A stretch of DNA of 60,323 nucleotides from Candidatus Saccharimonadales bacterium (GCA_030146045.1 JASLDG010000027.1:1-60323), one strand, 5' to 3'. Positions 8,556-16,962 are shown, counted from the stretch's first letter. Translations and numbers: made by a program. The notes: generated by a model not told the origin, from the letters alone.

Positions 8556-8987
8556 ATGGCACGAGGAATTAACCAAGTAATCTTGATGGGACGCCTAACG
8601 CGCGACCCAGAGACACGTACAACACCAAGCGGCAAAACCGTTACGAGCTTTAGTCTCGCGGTTGACCGCCAGGGACAAGACGACCAAGCAGACTTTTTCG
8701 ATGTTACAGCATGGGAAAAGACTGGTGAGCTCGTTGCACAGTATCTGAGCAAAGGCCGTCGCTGTCTCGTACAGGGCCGTCTACGCCAAGATAGCTGGGA
8801 CGACAAAGATTCTGGCAAGAAGCGTAGCAAGGTGGAAGTTGTTGCGTTTGACGTGACATTCCTCGATGGTCCAAGCGGTGACAATGCCGGGGGATCAAGT
8901 GCTCCTTCTCAAAAACCAGCTAATAAAGATGTTGTGATCGAAGATATCGACGACAAGCCGATCGATCTCAGCGAGATACCATTCTAG
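8556..8987 (+). CDS. ssb: Single-stranded DNA-binding protein
   Basis: 143 residues with an N-terminal OB fold (starting GINQVILMGRL, about residues 4-110) that binds single-stranded DNA during replication and repair. A flexible Ser/Gly/Lys linker leads to an acidic tip ending EIPF, the conserved partner-docking tail of bacterial SSB. GAGGGAGATAGGGAG precedes the ATG. It lies between rpsF and rpsR. Confidence 0.96.
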   Translation: MARGINQVILMGRLTRDPETRTTPSGKTVTSFSLAVDRQGQDDQADFFDVTAWEKTGELVAQYLSKGRRCLVQGRLRQDSWDDKDSGKKRSKVEVVAFDVTFLDGPSGDNAGGSSAPSQKPANKDVVIEDIDDKPIDLSEIPF

Positions 8988-8999
8988 GAGAACCAAACC

Positions 9000-9203
9000 A
9001 TGGCAATCAAACGATTCAAAAAAGACACGCCAGCATACTTTGACTACAAAGATGTCAAAACATTGCAGCGTTACATCAATGTATACGGTCAGATCGAACC
9101 AATTAGCAAGACTGGCCTTAGTGCAAAACAGCAGCGTCAACTCGCTACTGCAATCAAGCGCGCACGCCATCTTGCATTGCTACCATTTGTTACTCAAGGG
9201 TAA
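9000..9203 (+). CDS. rpsR: Small ribosomal subunit protein bS18
   Basis: 67 residues; the YFDYKDVKTLQRYI segment and the AIKRARHLALLPF tail are hallmarks of bS18, which pairs with bS6 on the ribosome. AGGAG precedes the ATG at 9000. Third gene of the conserved cluster. Confidence 0.96.
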   Translation: MAIKRFKKDTPAYFDYKDVKTLQRYINVYGQIEPISKTGLSAKQQRQLATAIKRARHLALLPFVTQG

Positions 9204-9206
9204 GAC

Positions 9207-9623
9207 GTGCGTGAGCTTTCTATCAGCATCGGCGTGGTCCGTCAGGGTCATCGGTATGTCCTCCAGCGACGTGCGAATGACCCTCGGATCGGTGCGGCAG
9301 GGCTGATAGGAGCATTTGGTGGGAAGATAGAACCGGGCGAAACTGCTGAGATGGCGGTTTCGCGCGAGCTATCAGAGGAAACGACATTGGGACTTGGTGA
9401 TATGACCTATCGTCACGCTATGAAGTATGATGTTGTATCAGATGATAAGCAAGAAGTGGTGAAAGTTCATGTCGAAGTGTTCGATGTTAGCGTTCGGGAG
9501 ACGGTCGAGATACGTGCCAAAGAGGGCGCGATTGTCTATCTGGAAAAAGAAGATATCCCTGCTACACTCGACAGTATGACGCCAGCAACAAGATATTATT
9601 TTGAAAATCATAAGGAGCTATAA
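9207..9623 (+). CDS. Nudix hydrolase
   Basis: 138 residues starting at GTG 9207, only three bases after rpsR. The Nudix box is readable: GGKIEPGE, then TAEMAVS, then RELSEE, which places the catalytic Glu residues correctly; the usual Gly after the EE pair is Thr here. Nudix enzymes hydrolyse nucleoside diphosphates linked to another group, for example oxidised dGTP; this one cannot be assigned a substrate from sequence alone. Its place in a ribosomal/replication operon fits nucleotide-pool cleaning. Confidence 0.88.
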   Translation: MRELSISIGVVRQGHRYVLQRRANDPRIGAAGLIGAFGGKIEPGETAEMAVSRELSEETTLGLGDMTYRHAMKYDVVSDDKQEVVKVHVEVFDVSVRETVEIRAKEGAIVYLEKEDIPATLDSMTPATRYYFENHKEL

Positions 9624-9626
9624 AGT

Positions 9627-10187
9627 ATGTATCAGCCGACTGATCTCAAAAAAGGTACCGTTTGTCAGATTGATGGCAAGCCGTATCGTGTCGTTGAATA
9701 TTCACAAAAGGTGATGGGACGTGGCGGCTCGATCGTGAACGTTAAGCTTAAAAACCTGATTGATGGGAGCTTAATTCCAAAGACGTTCAAGGGCCAGGAT
9801 AAAATCGAGCATGCTGAAGTAACGAATCAAACGGTACAATATTTGTATACGGATGGCGCGGATTTTCATTTTATGGACCCGGCGAGTTTCGAGCAGTTTC
9901 AGCTCAGTGCTGAGGTTGTTGATACGGCCGCTAGTTACCTGAAAGAAGGTGATGAGCTTACACTTCAGTTCTTTGACGGCAAAGTCATCAATGTTGAATT
10001 ACCAAAAAATCTATTTCTTGAAGTGACGTACACAGAAGATGTTGTTAAAGGTGATACGACAAGCAGCGTGCTGAAAGATGCTACGCTTGAGACGGGGCTT
10101 GTGGTAAAAGTGCCAGCCTTCATCAAAACAGGCGATATCGTGTCGGTCGATACGACCACCGGTGAGTATCGCGAACGAAAGAAGTAG
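9627..10187 (+). CDS. efp: Elongation factor P
   Basis: 186 residues, the normal EF-P length, with the KOW-like N-domain and two OB domains. EF-P enters the ribosomal E site and relieves stalling at consecutive prolines. The tip loop reads VMGRGGSIV, so Arg32 stands where E. coli has the modified Lys34 (aligned through the conserved VKLxNL that follows). Arg at the tip is known in EF-Ps rhamnosylated by EarP; no EarP-like gene is in the window, and the loop may instead be unmodified. The start is the ATG at 9627 after AAGGAG. Confidence 0.96.
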   Translation: MYQPTDLKKGTVCQIDGKPYRVVEYSQKVMGRGGSIVNVKLKNLIDGSLIPKTFKGQDKIEHAEVTNQTVQYLYTDGADFHFMDPASFEQFQLSAEVVDTAASYLKEGDELTLQFFDGKVINVELPKNLFLEVTYTEDVVKGDTTSSVLKDATLETGLVVKVPAFIKTGDIVSVDTTTGEYRERKK

Positions 10188-10189
10188 TC

Positions 10190-10732
10190 ATGAAGGGCAT
10201 CGAGCAGACTGTGTCGACGGTTTTTGCCAGTATCGGTACGGAGCTTTTGAAACAAGAGCGTTGCTCGTTGCCGCTGCATATTACGGTGTTGCCAAAATTT
10301 ATTCACGACAAGACTGCTGATCATGAGGTCGGCAGTCTTTTAAGTAAGGTGTTGAGTCGTCATGAAGCGATCATCGTAGAGGTTGGTGAGGAAGATTATT
10401 TTGGAACGCCAGATCAGGTTGAGCGGCGGGAAATTCATGTTCGAAAGATCGGTGGCGCTGGACTCCACGCTATCCACAATGAGCTCCTTGGGGCAATGAT
10501 GGGGCATAGGCCACCGTTTCCAGGCATGGTGATTGACGCAACCTATGTTGGTCCAAGCTATAATCCACATGTGTCCGATAATAATGGTAAGGCTTTGGGG
10601 GGAGCGGGAGATAAGTTACTCATTTCGGAGTTGTATCTTGCGCGCCGGCCGCTTCACGCGCCACCACGGGCTTGGGAAATTGCCGAAGTATTTCAATTAC
10701 GGGAGAGGGGATATGACAAAACAGCGTCTTGA
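10190..10732 (+). CDS. 2H phosphoesterase-like protein
   Basis: 180 residues with the paired histidine motifs of the 2H superfamily (RNA ligase/cyclic phosphodiesterase type): H30-I-T32 and H127-V-S129, separated by about 95 residues as expected. Family members open 2',3'-cyclic phosphates or act on 2'-5' linkages in RNA or nucleotide derivatives; the specific substrate is unknown. It starts two bases after the efp stop and its end overlaps tlyA by 20 bases, so it is within the same operon. The motifs are clear but the rest of the fold was not verified. Confidence 0.72.
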   Translation: MKGIEQTVSTVFASIGTELLKQERCSLPLHITVLPKFIHDKTADHEVGSLLSKVLSRHEAIIVEVGEEDYFGTPDQVERREIHVRKIGGAGLHAIHNELLGAMMGHRPPFPGMVIDATYVGPSYNPHVSDNNGKALGGAGDKLLISELYLARRPLHAPPRAWEIAEVFQLRERGYDKTAS

Positions 10733-11435
10733 TATAGCTCTGACACGGCGCGGGTTAACGCGAAGTCGATCACAAGCGGAGAGTTGGATTGGGCTTGGTA
10801 AAGTGACGGTTGACGGCCGTGTAGCGACCAAAGCGGGGCAGTTCGTCCATGAAGCAGCTGACATTAAACTAGTAGCGGATGAGCAGTATGTGAGTCGCGC
10901 TGGGTTAAAGTTAGCGAGCGTTACTCACCTTTTGAAGGTAGATTTTAGTGATAAAACGGTATTGGATGTGGGATCGAGCACTGGTGGTTTTACGGACTAT
11001 GCGCTGCAACATGGTGCAACGCAAGTGTATGCGGTGGATGTCGGGACAGACCAGCTGCATCCAAGCCTGCGGGGGGATGTGCGGATTGAATTACACGAAA
11101 AGACAGATATTCGAGCTTTCTATCTCGATGAAGCACCGGATATTGTGGTGATGGACGTGTCATTTATTTCGCTCAGGGAGATTTTGCCGCATATTGCCGA
11201 AAACCTGAGTGACAAACGTACTCAGATTGTTGCAATGCTCAAGCCGCAATTCGAAGCTGGCCGCGATCAGGTGAATAAAGGCGTGATTAAAAATGACGCC
11301 GTGCGCCGCCAGATTTTAAAAGATTTTGAAACCTGGGCGAAGCAGTATTTTGTGATTATCGACAAGCGTGATAGCGAAGTTGCCGGCACCAAAGGGAATC
11401 GCGAACGATTTTATCTACTGAAGACGATCAAGTAG
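10713..11435 (+). CDS. tlyA: TlyA-type rRNA 2'-O-methyltransferase
   Basis: 240 residues from the ATG at 10713, which follows GAGAGGGG. An N-terminal S4 RNA-binding domain (residues about 1-60) precedes an FtsJ-like methyltransferase with the SAM-binding loop LDVGSSTGGF near residue 85. TlyA enzymes methylate ribose in 16S and/or 23S rRNA; in mycobacteria this sets capreomycin sensitivity. The older name hemolysin A is common for this family. The 3' end overlaps the convergent fic gene by 21 bases. Confidence 0.93.
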   Translation: MTKQRLDIALTRRGLTRSRSQAESWIGLGKVTVDGRVATKAGQFVHEAADIKLVADEQYVSRAGLKLASVTHLLKVDFSDKTVLDVGSSTGGFTDYALQHGATQVYAVDVGTDQLHPSLRGDVRIELHEKTDIRAFYLDEAPDIVVMDVSFISLREILPHIAENLSDKRTQIVAMLKPQFEAGRDQVNKGVIKNDAVRRQILKDFETWAKQYFVIIDKRDSEVAGTKGNRERFYLLKTIK

Positions 11436-12203
11436 TGGCCTTTGGTAGTGTTGATATTGGTTGGATTTTTCTCGAATCTCGCCATCCTCAAGTAGCCGTT
11501 TGACACTAAGAGCGACAGCTTCGGGGTCATCGGGGTATGTATGAGCCTCTTTGCGCAGTGCTTCACGCTCATTATCCTCAATCATGAGATCAATATTGTT
11601 TGCGTCGTTCAGGCGGGATTGTCGAGAAGTGACAGTATCTTCGTAAAATCTATATCTATGTTTCTGATCTGCTGTCGTAGCGATAAGCTTATCGATATCG
11701 TGTGTACCGTGTTCAATAAATTCTCCGAGAAAGCGGCTTGTTCGCCCGTTGCCGTCGTCAAATGGATGCACCCAGATAACGAGTGCTTCGGTTGCCATGC
11801 TTACACCTTCAAGTTTTGTGTCGATGGTGTCTTCGGAATGGGTGATATACTCGCGAATCACTTCGAAGCCTTTATAAAAGGCATCAAGCTTATGCTCGTG
11901 CGTGGGTGTGTGAAATGATTGTAAGAAGCCACCTTTGTCTTGTGCTTGGTTGCGCATTTCCGCGGGTGTCATACCACGCATGCTGCGGTTGATATATTGG
12001 GCGATTTCATAGAATTTTTCAGGTGACTGGTCCGCTAGAAAATCGAGACGTGTTTGTGGATCATCAAATAATTCACCGCTGTCACCGAGGAGATCATGGA
12101 CAAGCTGCCGTGAGCTTTCTTTGCGGAGGGCAAGTTCCTCTGGGTTGGTTGAGGACTTGCTTATTCTGTTGGGGTTATACGTTGATGTTTTTGTTTCTGA
12201 CAT
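11415..12203 (-). CDS. Fic/Fido domain protein
   Basis: 262 residues with the Fic motif HPFDDGNGR (consensus HPFx[D/E]GNGR) in the middle of a Fido domain. Such proteins transfer AMP or other phosphate-containing groups to protein side chains and act as toxins, effectors or regulators. No clear inhibitory (S/T)xxxE(G/N) helix was found in this protein and no antitoxin-like small gene adjoins it. The C-terminal part (about 215-262) may be a small helical or winged domain. It has a near-consensus promoter overlapped by a 16-base palindrome, so its expression is probably controlled. Confidence 0.9.
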   Translation of the reverse strand: MSETKTSTYNPNRISKSSTNPEELALRKESSRQLVHDLLGDSGELFDDPQTRLDFLADQSPEKFYEIAQYINRSMRGMTPAEMRNQAQDKGGFLQSFHTPTHEHKLDAFYKGFEVIREYITHSEDTIDTKLEGVSMATEALVIWVHPFDDGNGRTSRFLGEFIEHGTHDIDKLIATTADQKHRYRFYEDTVTSRQSRLNDANNIDLMIEDNEREALRKEAHTYPDDPEAVALSVKRLLEDGEIREKSNQYQHYQRPLLDRLQ

Positions 12204-12215
12204 GGCGTCTGTTAT

Positions 12216-12244
12216 ATATTATCATATATTAATAACAATGTCAA
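12216..12244 (-). promoter_or_regulatory. Promoter of fic gene
   Basis: On the minus strand TTGACA (12239-12244), 17 bases, TAATAT (12216-12221), with the ATG 12 bases downstream, leaving a leader of only about five bases. Confidence 0.8.
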
Positions 12245-12257
12245 TTTATATAAATTG
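12242..12257. promoter_or_regulatory. Palindromic operator candidate
   Basis: CAATTTATATAAATTG is a perfect 16-base palindrome that overlaps the -35 box of the fic promoter. That position suits a repressor site; the regulator is unknown. Confidence 0.5.
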
Positions 12258-12258
12258 T

Positions 12259-12299
12259 TCGTACCAAAATCATCGAGCGCGTCGATTGCTTTGGTACGA
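12259..12299. repeat. Long inverted repeat between fic and orphan gene
   Basis: TCGTACCAAA (12259-12268) pairs with TTTGGTACGA (12290-12299); inside it ATCGA and TCGAT can pair again. It lies downstream of the orphan gene on the minus strand, so it could stop that transcript, but there is no T-run. Confidence 0.5.
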
Positions 12300-12334
12300 G
12301 GACAGAGAGTGTCTGGAGCCTCGTCGATCGTCTT

Positions 12335-12760
12335 CTATGTTGTGACGTGCGTGTTGAACGTGATGGTCTGGTCGTGGATGAGCTCGGGGCGCAAGTTGAG
12401 CCTCATCTTGGTGGCACGTATTTCTCGTGCGAGTTGTAGAATTCTGCCGTTGAGACCTGGATCGGCACCGAGACGATTGACTCGCAAGTCGATGTCGATC
12501 ATGCCTACGCCCGTTAGGTAACTGACCTCCTCGAGGACGATTGCGCAGGTGTTTTCACCGGTATTGTCCAGTGTGACGCCGAAAGTCTTATCGGTCGTGC
12601 ATCGGACCTTATGGTTTTTGCACACTCCGGCATGAGGGTAGGGTCGAGCTGTACCGTTGACAGGCATCCTATCATGTAGATTCTCCGATAAACGTACGTC
12701 AGCATACGGAAACTGTGTCGTATCTTGATGCTTGCATGCAACGATTTCAATGGCGTACAT
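12335..12760 (-). CDS. Hypothetical protein, 141 residues
   Basis: No family recognised. The start is the ATG at 12758-12760; the longer frame to 12862 is less likely because its extension is basic and crosses a promoter-like stretch. The product is soluble, with a Cys/His-containing first half (two Cys around residues 9 and 46, a third near 54) and an Arg/Leu-rich C-terminal half suggesting helices. It sits in an accessory segment between fic and a decayed gene, on the same strand as fic. The site before the start (AGAAAGAG) is weak. Confidence 0.5.
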   Translation of the reverse strand: MYAIEIVACKHQDTTQFPYADVRLSENLHDRMPVNGTARPYPHAGVCKNHKVRCTTDKTFGVTLDNTGENTCAIVLEEVSYLTGVGMIDIDLRVNRLGADPGLNGRILQLAREIRATKMRLNLRPELIHDQTITFNTHVTT

Positions 12761-12871
12761 CGTGACTCTTTCTGTCCGAATTGTCAACTTCCCAGGTATG
12801 GGAGGACGGTCACGGGTTTCGCGACGTATGTATATTTTACTACTTTTTGTGCCAAAAAGCAATTAACAGAT

Positions 12872-12900
12872 TTGACTGAAGACAATAATTATGTTAAAAT
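12872..12900 (+). promoter_or_regulatory. Promoter before decayed gene
   Basis: TTGACT (12872-12877), 17 bases, TAAAAT (12895-12900). An ATG follows after seven bases (12908), where transcription would start. Confidence 0.65.
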
Positions 12901-12903
12901 GAA

Positions 12904-12923
12904 ATTCATGACCAGTCATGAAT
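12904..12923. promoter_or_regulatory. Inverted repeat at transcription start
   Basis: ATTCATGA and TCATGAAT flank CCAG, an 8-base perfect inverted repeat covering the predicted start of transcription and the ATG; it would suit a repressor. Confidence 0.45.
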
Positions 12924-13443
12924 TCGATGACAGCTCGAGCTCCGATAGCCTCTTCGTGTAATTAGAGAAAGAGATAGGGCAGCTCGATGATGAGACAAGA
13001 CTTGCGTTTGAGGCGTTGGACTACGCAGCAAGTATCAAAAGGCAACAGAGCATCTTGGATATGTGCGCGAAATGCACCAACGTGAACTGAGCGAAGCAGG
13101 TGTGCTCTACCGCGCACTTGAACGCTTACCGGGGGCGGATGCTGGACAGAATATAGAGTTCCAGCCCGTGCTTACTGCGGGAACCGGGGAGATTTATTTT
13201 CTTGCGACACGCGATGACCAAGCAGCCACTCAGCGAGTATCGGTCGGTCGGATTGAGAAGCGGCCCAACGAGTCAGACAGATACGCATCAAATAAAGGGT
13301 TTGAGCTGGGTGACGTGAGACTTATAGCCAGTCAGTTTCACCAGCTCGAAGACCTAAAAGCCGAAGGTATATTACCGAACCTCGAGACAACAGGGACATT
13401 TGGAATCCGTGACCCTCGGACGTCGATTATGCGCAAAGACTAG
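12908..13443 (+). pseudogene. Probable pseudogene of unknown family
   Basis: From the leaderless-style ATG at 12908 the frame reads 17 residues to TAA (12959-12961), continues open in the same frame to about 13035, then the protein-like sequence moves into another frame that runs to the stop at 13441-13443. The fragments read LEKEIGQLDDETRLAF..., then KATEHLGYVREMHQ..., a Glu/Arg-rich soluble sequence with no recognised domain. The later frame alone (GTG 13063 onward, 126 residues) has no ribosome-binding site. One stop and one frameshift best explain this. The alternative is a short functional gene starting near 13063. Confidence 0.5.
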
Positions 13444-13460
13444 CGTATACTCGGAGTATT

Positions 13461-13997
13461 ATGAATAAACTTTATTGCTATCACGGTGTGCCCGAAGACC
13501 TCAGGGGCAATCAACTCATACCACTCAACGAAATGATGAAGGTCGATGCAGAGCTGCGCGACAAATATCTCGAAAAATACAAAGGCCGCGAAGAGGTTCT
13601 GGAGCGCAAGATTCCATTGCTCGATTGCTTATGGAATGATGTAGTGCAATTGTTGCCTTTATTACCACGAAAGTTGTTTGAGTTACAACAAAAACTTGGG
13701 CTTATCACTGAGCTTCCTGACTACCGCTACTTTAGGATTGACCCAAGCGCGCTCGATCCGGATAAGACAGTGGTGTTTTTCAAAACAGCCCCCGGCGATG
13801 AGCACGTCACCGTCAAGTGGCTTCGTGATGTCGATCTTACAGAGATTCAAGATATTCCGCTGGCCACGCGTGGCTACTATGAAAGTATGGTCGGTACGGG
13901 CGAACCGGTATTTAATTACCAGTTCGTACCGCATATTGTCTATCATGGAACTATTGATATCAGCAGCGCGAAAACAATTAGACTACGTGGTAGCTAG
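13461..13997 (+). CDS. Hypothetical protein, 178 residues
   Basis: No family recognised. The product is soluble, beginning KLYCYHGVPEDL and ending with a beta-rich-looking stretch around VFNYQFVPHIVYHGTIDI. A TATACT box at 13446-13451 lies nine bases before the ATG, with GGAG between, so a very short leader is possible. The stop overlaps the convergent ychF end by four bases. It belongs to the accessory stretch that starts with fic; its reading frame is intact, unlike its upstream neighbour. Confidence 0.6.
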   Translation: MNKLYCYHGVPEDLRGNQLIPLNEMMKVDAELRDKYLEKYKGREEVLERKIPLLDCLWNDVVQLLPLLPRKLFELQQKLGLITELPDYRYFRIDPSALDPDKTVVFFKTAPGDEHVTVKWLRDVDLTEIQDIPLATRGYYESMVGTGEPVFNYQFVPHIVYHGTIDISSAKTIRLRGS

Positions 13998-15076
13998 ACA
14001 TTAAATCGAAATTCGACGACGTCGTTTGGCTGCATGACGTAGGTCTTACCTTCGGTGCGGACCTTGCCGGCGGCTTTGGCAGCTGATTCGCTGCCGGTGG
14101 CAACGAGGTCGTTGTAATCAACGATTTGTGCGGCGATGAAGCCACGCTCGAAATCAGTGTGGATGACGCCAGCAGCTTGCGGTGCAGTGTATCCTTGGTG
14201 GATAGTCCAGGCGCGGACTTCTTTTTGCCCGGCAGTCAGGTAGCTCTGGAGGCCAAGCGTGTCATACGCGGCCTTGATGAGTTGGTTGAGGCCGGTATCT
14301 TTGACACCGTACGCTTCGAGGAGCTCAAGTGCTTCTTCTTCGGGTAGGTCTTTGATTTCTTCTTCGATTTTGGCACAGATAAAGATGGTGCGAGCAGGAG
14401 CGACGAGAGCGGTGAGTTCCTGTCGCTTGGCTTCTTCGGTGAGTGTGGCTTCGTCGACATTAAATGTGTAAATGACGGGCTTGGCGGTCAGAAGGTGAAG
14501 ATCGCTGATTGCTTCGTGGTCAAGCGAAGGCAGGGCCGAGAGCGGCGTGCCGCCTTCGAGGTGACGGAGGAGCGACTCAAGGTAGCCGATCTGCTCGCGA
14601 GCAGCAGGCTTGGCCTTGGCTTCTTTTTGGAGCTTGGGCAGGCGGCCTTCGATCGTCTGCATGTCAGCGAGGATCAGCTCGGTATTGATAATTTCGATGT
14701 CAGCCTTTGGGTTGACCGGTACTTCGTCATGTCGTAAGATGTCGTCGTTTTCGAACGCACGGACGACGTGCACAATCGCATCGGTTTTGCGAATATTATC
14801 GAGGAATTTATTACCGAGGCCTTCACCTTTGGACGCACCGGCCACGAGACCAGCGATATCGACGAACGTCACGGTTGCTGGAATGACTTTTTCGGCGCTA
14901 TACATACGTTCGAGCACACTCAGCCGTTCGTCGGGCACGGGTACGATGCCAGTATTTGGCTCGATGGTAGCAAACGGGTAATTAGCTGCCAGAATATCGT
15001 TATTAGTCAGAGCATTGAAGAGGGTTGATTTGCCAACATTAGGCAGACCCACGATACCGATAGAAAGTGAACTCAT
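13994..15076 (-). CDS. ychF: Redox-regulated ATPase/GTPase YchF
   Basis: 360 residues, the usual YchF length. The P-loop GLPNVGKST is at about residues 10-18 and the G3-like DIAGL near 73; a coiled-coil insert (about 140-200) and a C-terminal TGS domain complete the protein. YchF binds ribosomes and prefers ATP over GTP. The G4 motif reads FNVDE, in line with the altered NxxE of this family. There is no Shine-Dalgarno site; a -10 box ends eight bases before the ATG, indicating a leaderless mRNA. Confidence 0.95.
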   Translation of the reverse strand: MSSLSIGIVGLPNVGKSTLFNALTNNDILAANYPFATIEPNTGIVPVPDERLSVLERMYSAEKVIPATVTFVDIAGLVAGASKGEGLGNKFLDNIRKTDAIVHVVRAFENDDILRHDEVPVNPKADIEIINTELILADMQTIEGRLPKLQKEAKAKPAAREQIGYLESLLRHLEGGTPLSALPSLDHEAISDLHLLTAKPVIYTFNVDEATLTEEAKRQELTALVAPARTIFICAKIEEEIKDLPEEEALELLEAYGVKDTGLNQLIKAAYDTLGLQSYLTAGQKEVRAWTIHQGYTAPQAAGVIHTDFERGFIAAQIVDYNDLVATGSESAAKAAGKVRTEGKTYVMQPNDVVEFRFNV

Positions 15077-15083
15077 AGAATCA

Positions 15084-15089
15084 AGTATA
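15084..15089 (-). promoter_or_regulatory. Extended -10 promoter of ychF
   Basis: Minus strand TGA-TATACT; seven bases separate it from the ATG (15074-15076), so transcription should begin at or next to the start codon. The -35 region is poor. Confidence 0.55.
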
Positions 15090-15180
15090 TCATTTACAGG
15101 GGTAGAATACTAGGATGGTACGATGCGTAGAAAATGATTAGTCAGACGTGAACACTCTGGCTTGATTGATACCGCTTGTG

Positions 15181-15186
15181 TATAAT
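15181..15186 (+). promoter_or_regulatory. -10 box of the pilus operon
   Basis: TATAAT ten bases before the pilM ATG (15197), giving a leader of about four bases. No convincing -35 box; the preceding bases read TTGTG. Confidence 0.6.
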
Positions 15187-15196
15187 GTAAAGTGTT

Positions 15197-16243
15197 ATGC
15201 TACTGACTAAAGGCGTGGGCGAATTCTTCGGTCTTGATATTGGCACGACGGCTGTTCGTGTTGTTCAGCTTGCCCGTGCAGGGGCGCAGAAATGGACACT
15301 TCTCCATTATGCGCATGTGCCGATTGATCAGAAGACGGCCGAGGCTGAGACAGATGAAGCTAAGCGACGCTTGAGCGAAGCAGTGACGACGGCAATTGGG
15401 CAGAGTGGGGTGAAAACTAAAAATGTGGCGATTGGTTTACCTTCGAATAAGACATTCGTGACCGTCGTTGATATGCCAAAAGTATCGGATGCGGAGTTAA
15501 GTGGGATGATTAAATATCAAGCAGATGAATTTATTCCGATGGCAAGCGATGATGTAAAAGTAGACTGGAAAGTGCTTGGTCCTGCACAAGATGGTGCAAC
15601 GAAGCAGGAGGTACTTCTTGCCAGTACGCCGAACGGATTTGTAGAGACGCGGCTTGACCTCCTGGAATCACTTGGTTTGAATGTCATTGCTGCCGAGCCG
15701 GACTCGCTTGCGATGCTTCGTGCGGCCGAGGCTGGACAGCAAAATACAGTACGCTTGGTGGTTGATTTTGGCGAGACATCAACAGATGTGGCGGTAGTAT
15801 ATGAAGAGCTTCCTCGCTTAGTGCGGACAATCCCCAATGGTATCGCTTCGCTTGAGATGGCTATCGTTCAGACATTATCGGTCGAGCGCGAGCAGGCGCA
15901 TCAGTTTATTCTGAAGTTTGGATTAAGTACCGACAAGCTTGAAGGGCAGGTGGTACGTGCACTTGAGCCAGTCATCGCAGGATTTGTGTCAGAGCTTCGC
16001 AAATCAATTGGATTTTTTGAGAATCGTTACCCAGGCGTCAAAGTCAGCGAGATTGTGATATCGGGAATGGCAGCGGCAATTCCGGGTTTAAGTCAATATA
16101 TCGGCACAAAAATTGTTCTTCCGGTAACAGTTGTTGATGTTTGGCAACATATTGCAACTGGTCAGTATAGTGAGCCGCTTAGTGCGGTGAAAGCAGAGTT
16201 TCCGGTGGCGGTTGGTCTTGCTCAGCGAGGTGATCGAGTATGA
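15197..16243 (+). CDS. pilM: Type IV pilus assembly protein PilM
   Basis: 348 residues of the actin-like PilM family. The FGLDIGTTAVRVVQL start is the first phosphate-binding motif, VVDFGETSTDVAV near residue 190 the second, and ISGMAAAIPGL near 295 the third. PilM sits on the cytoplasmic face and binds the PilN tail, linking the motor to the inner-membrane platform. It is the first gene of an operon of about 11.5 kb; the stop overlaps pilN by four bases. Confidence 0.94.
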   Translation: MLLTKGVGEFFGLDIGTTAVRVVQLARAGAQKWTLLHYAHVPIDQKTAEAETDEAKRRLSEAVTTAIGQSGVKTKNVAIGLPSNKTFVTVVDMPKVSDAELSGMIKYQADEFIPMASDDVKVDWKVLGPAQDGATKQEVLLASTPNGFVETRLDLLESLGLNVIAAEPDSLAMLRAAEAGQQNTVRLVVDFGETSTDVAVVYEELPRLVRTIPNGIASLEMAIVQTLSVEREQAHQFILKFGLSTDKLEGQVVRALEPVIAGFVSELRKSIGFFENRYPGVKVSEIVISGMAAAIPGLSQYIGTKIVLPVTVVDVWQHIATGQYSEPLSAVKAEFPVAVGLAQRGDRV

Positions 16244-16962
16244 TTGAGATTAATCTCATCCCTGACAGTAAGCAAGATTTTTTGCGTGCGCAGCGAGCAC
16301 GTGCGTACGTTACGTATATTTCGCTGCTTGCTTCGGTCGTGGCGATTGCACTGGTCATAGTACTGTCGGTTGTTCTCGCAGGACAAGCGGTAACGAGTAC
16401 TATCGTTGATGATTCGATTAAGAAAAAAACAGCTCAACTAAAAGGCGAGGAGGATCTTTCGAAGATATTAACCATCCAGCACCAGCTATCGCTCTTGTCA
16501 TCGATGCATGCGAATAAGCAGGTGACGTCACGATTATTTCCGCTTCTTGAGGCGATTAACCCACCCCCGCCAAATGCGATTACAATCACAGGTGTACGTC
16601 TCGATGCGGATCAGCAGACAATCTCGATTGATGGACGTGCAAGTAATGGGCTGTATGATGCAGCTGAAGCATTTAAGAAGACGATTGTAGGGACAAGTAT
16701 TCGCTTTGTGAATGGTGATAACAAGCAAGAAACAGTGCCGTTGGTTGAGCAGGCGAGTGATGTCGTATCGTCAGGAGTGGGTGTGAGTGAAGATTCGTTT
16801 GGTAAGAAAGTTCTGCGCTTAACAATGACGTTTACGTACCCGGATGCGCTATTTGCTGAATCATCGACCAATCTTTCGATCGAGAGCCCATCGCAATCAA
16901 ATGCCACAGACTCGTATCTTCGTGTGCCACAAAGTCTCTTTGGCCAAGGGGGTGTGCGCTGA
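16240..16962 (+). CDS. pilN: PilN-like pilus assembly protein
   Basis: 240 residues. It begins MIEINLIPD, the short cytoplasmic signature that docks into PilM, followed by one membrane helix (about 25-50), a coiled region and an extracytoplasmic domain. It overlaps pilM by four bases and ends at the base where the next gene starts. The C-terminal part (about 180-240) is a little longer than usual and Ser/Asn-rich. The assignment rests on the N-terminal signature, topology and gene order. Confidence 0.82.
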   Translation: MIEINLIPDSKQDFLRAQRARAYVTYISLLASVVAIALVIVLSVVLAGQAVTSTIVDDSIKKKTAQLKGEEDLSKILTIQHQLSLLSSMHANKQVTSRLFPLLEAINPPPPNAITITGVRLDADQQTISIDGRASNGLYDAAEAFKKTIVGTSIRFVNGDNKQETVPLVEQASDVVSSGVGVSEDSFGKKVLRLTMTFTYPDALFAESSTNLSIESPSQSNATDSYLRVPQSLFGQGGVR

